33,688 nucleotides of DNA from an uncultured Acetobacter sp. (GTDB lineage Bacteria; Pseudomonadota; Alphaproteobacteria; Acetobacterales; Acetobacteraceae). The notes under the pieces were generated by a model. It had not been told where the DNA came from, did no database searches, and was given only the letters and a program-made list of their open reading frames with translations. Of the stretch, positions 32,588-33,688 are shown piece by piece. Positions within the stretch are counted from its first letter, which is position 1; every line of letters starts with the position of its first letter. The DNA is taken from positions 1-33,688 of the forward strand of contig NZ_CALLXM010000024.1 of NCBI RefSeq assembly GCF_937875265.1, read 5' to 3'. The translations under genes were made by a program, and so were the position numbers.

Positions 32588-33688
32588 GCACACTCATGCC
32601 GACCGATCTTCACCTGTTTACCGCAGCCATTTTCCTGCCTCTGGCCGGGGCGGTTGTGGCAGGCCTGGGCGGCCGCCTGATGGGCGATGCGCTGGCCAAA
32701 ATCGTGACCCTGCTGTGCATGTGTGCTGCCACCCTGTGTGGGGTGGGGGCTCTGTATGGCGGCTGGATGTCCGGCTTTGGCCTGTCAGCCGTGCCGCTGG
32801 CGGACTGGATTAATGCGGGCGGCTTCCATGCCACATGGACGCTGCGGTTTGACACATTATCCGTGACCATGACGGCCATGGTGCTGTGTGTCTCTCTGCT
32901 GGTTCATTGCTACAGCCTTGGCTACATGAGCCATGAGAGCATGCCGACATATCGGTTTTTTGCGTATCTCTCACTGTTCACCTTTGCCATGCTTATGCTT
33001 GTGTCCTCCTCGGACCTCATTCAGCTGTTTTTCGGCTGGGAAGGGGTGGGCCTCGCCAGTTATCTGCTTATTGGCTACTGGTATGACCGCCCTGCTGCTA
33101 CGGCAGCGGCCATCAAGGCGTTTGTGGTCAACCGCGTGGCGGATCTGTTTTTCCTCGTTGGGATCGGCCTAATTTACGTCCAGTTTCAGGCCGTGCGGTA
33201 TGAGGACATTTTTGCAGCTGTGCCGCACATTGCCGGGGCACCGTATACGCTGTTCGGGCAGTCCTTCCCTATGGTGGAAGTCATCAGCTTTCTGCTGTTT
33301 GTCGGTGCTATGGGGAAATCGGCGCAGCTGTTCCTGCACACATGGTTGCCAGACGCTATGGAAGGCCCAACCCCTGTTTCCGCACTGATCCATGCGGCAA
33401 CTATGGTGACAGCTGGTGTGTTCCTCATGGCCCGGATGTCACCCCTGCTGGAGGTCGCGCCTAATACTCGCCTGTTTGTGATTTTCATTGGCGCAACAAC
33501 CTGTTTTTTTGCGGCAACGGTCGCGATGGTGCAGCCGGACATCAAGCGGAGCATCGCGTATTCCACCTGCTCGCAACTGGGTTACATGTTTGCTGCTGTG
33601 GGTGTGGGCGCCTATCAGGCATCCGTTTTTCATCTGACAACACACGCTTTTTTCAAAGCCCTGCTGTTCCTGGGGGCTGGGTCCGTTA
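32584..33688 (+). CDS. nuoL: NADH-quinone oxidoreductase subunit L (partial, cut by the window end)
   Basis: Largest antiporter-like membrane subunit and distal proton pump. I translated the plus strand from ATG 32584 and it stays open for 368 codons to the window end; the family is about 610-640 residues, so the C-terminal 40 percent, including the lateral helix, is missing. Motifs present: HCYSLGYMSHE, FFGWEGVGLASYLLIGYW with the conserved Glu, AFVVNRVADLFF, GKSAQLFLHTWLPDAMEGP with the conserved Lys, and PTPVSALIHAATMVTAGVF, then RSIAYSTCSQLGYM and HAFFKALLFL. The start is in an ATGA overlap with nuoK. nuoM and nuoN would be expected beyond the edge. Confidence 0.97.
   Translation, partial: MSTLMPTDLHLFTAAIFLPLAGAVVAGLGGRLMGDALAKIVTLLCMCAATLCGVGALYGGWMSGFGLSAVPLADWINAGGFHATWTLRFDTLSVTMTAMVLCVSLLVHCYSLGYMSHESMPTYRFFAYLSLFTFAMLMLVSSSDLIQLFFGWEGVGLASYLLIGYWYDRPAATAAAIKAFVVNRVADLFFLVGIGLIYVQFQAVRYEDIFAAVPHIAGAPYTLFGQSFPMVEVISFLLFVGAMGKSAQLFLHTWLPDAMEGPTPVSALIHAATMVTAGVFLMARMSPLLEVAPNTRLFVIFIGATTCFFAATVAMVQPDIKRSIAYSTCSQLGYMFAAVGVGAYQASVFHLTTHAFFKALLFLGAGSV

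Overview
The window is ordinary chromosomal sequence from an alphaproteobacterium, most probably an acetic acid bacterium (Acetobacteraceae, Acetobacter-like). This rests on the moderately high GC (judged by eye), on protein sequences of alphaproteobacterial type (short NuoG, 162-residue NuoI, separate nuoC and nuoD), and on the gene neighbourhoods suf, tig-clpP-clpX-lon-hup and nuo. The species assignment is inference. I see no insertion sequences, prophage, CRISPR array or other mobile DNA.

Layout: (1) 1-2035, minus strand: a divergent phosphoenolpyruvate carboxylase, cut by the left edge. (2) 2168-3466, plus: a DUF445 membrane-anchored protein. (3) 3572-10179, plus: an eight-gene SUF iron-sulfur cluster operon, in the order Rrf2 regulator, sufB, sufC, sufD, sufS, sufU, sufT, sufA. 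Genes overlap or sit a few bases apart. (4) 14052-10127, minus: a small membrane protein, a DEAD-box RNA helicase, and an iron-sulfur RNA (uracil-5-)methyltransferase coupled to the helicase by a 4-base overlap. The methyltransferase also overlaps the 3' end of sufA by 53 bp. (5) 14215-15690, plus: the bifunctional NAD(P)H-hydrate repair enzyme, then tRNA-Leu(UAG). (6) 15904-22603, plus: a protein quality-control block of trigger factor, ClpP, ClpX, Lon and HU, separated by structured intergenic regions, then tRNA-Val(UAC). (7) 23026-33688, plus: the complex I operon nuoABCDEFGHIJKL, with nuoL cut by the right edge.

Functionally, the SUF operon makes the iron-sulfur clusters needed by the downstream users visible here: the RNA methyltransferase (one 4Fe-4S) and complex I (ligands for about eight or nine clusters in NuoB, E, F, G and I). 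The regulator keeps the three-cysteine spacing of IscR, which suggests cluster-sensing feedback. The chaperone/protease block handles nascent-chain folding and ATP-dependent degradation.

The most unusual point is the PEP carboxylase, where three residues implicated in catalysis in the E. coli enzyme are replaced. Secondary points are the SufU/SufT-type SUF operon without sufE in a Gram-negative, the 3' overlap of sufA and the methyltransferase, paired TTG starts in the helicase operon, and leader hairpins before lon and hup. I found no convincing undescribed multi-gene system. No intergenic gap exceeds 300 bases; the largest, 22776-23025, holds hairpins and the nuo leader.
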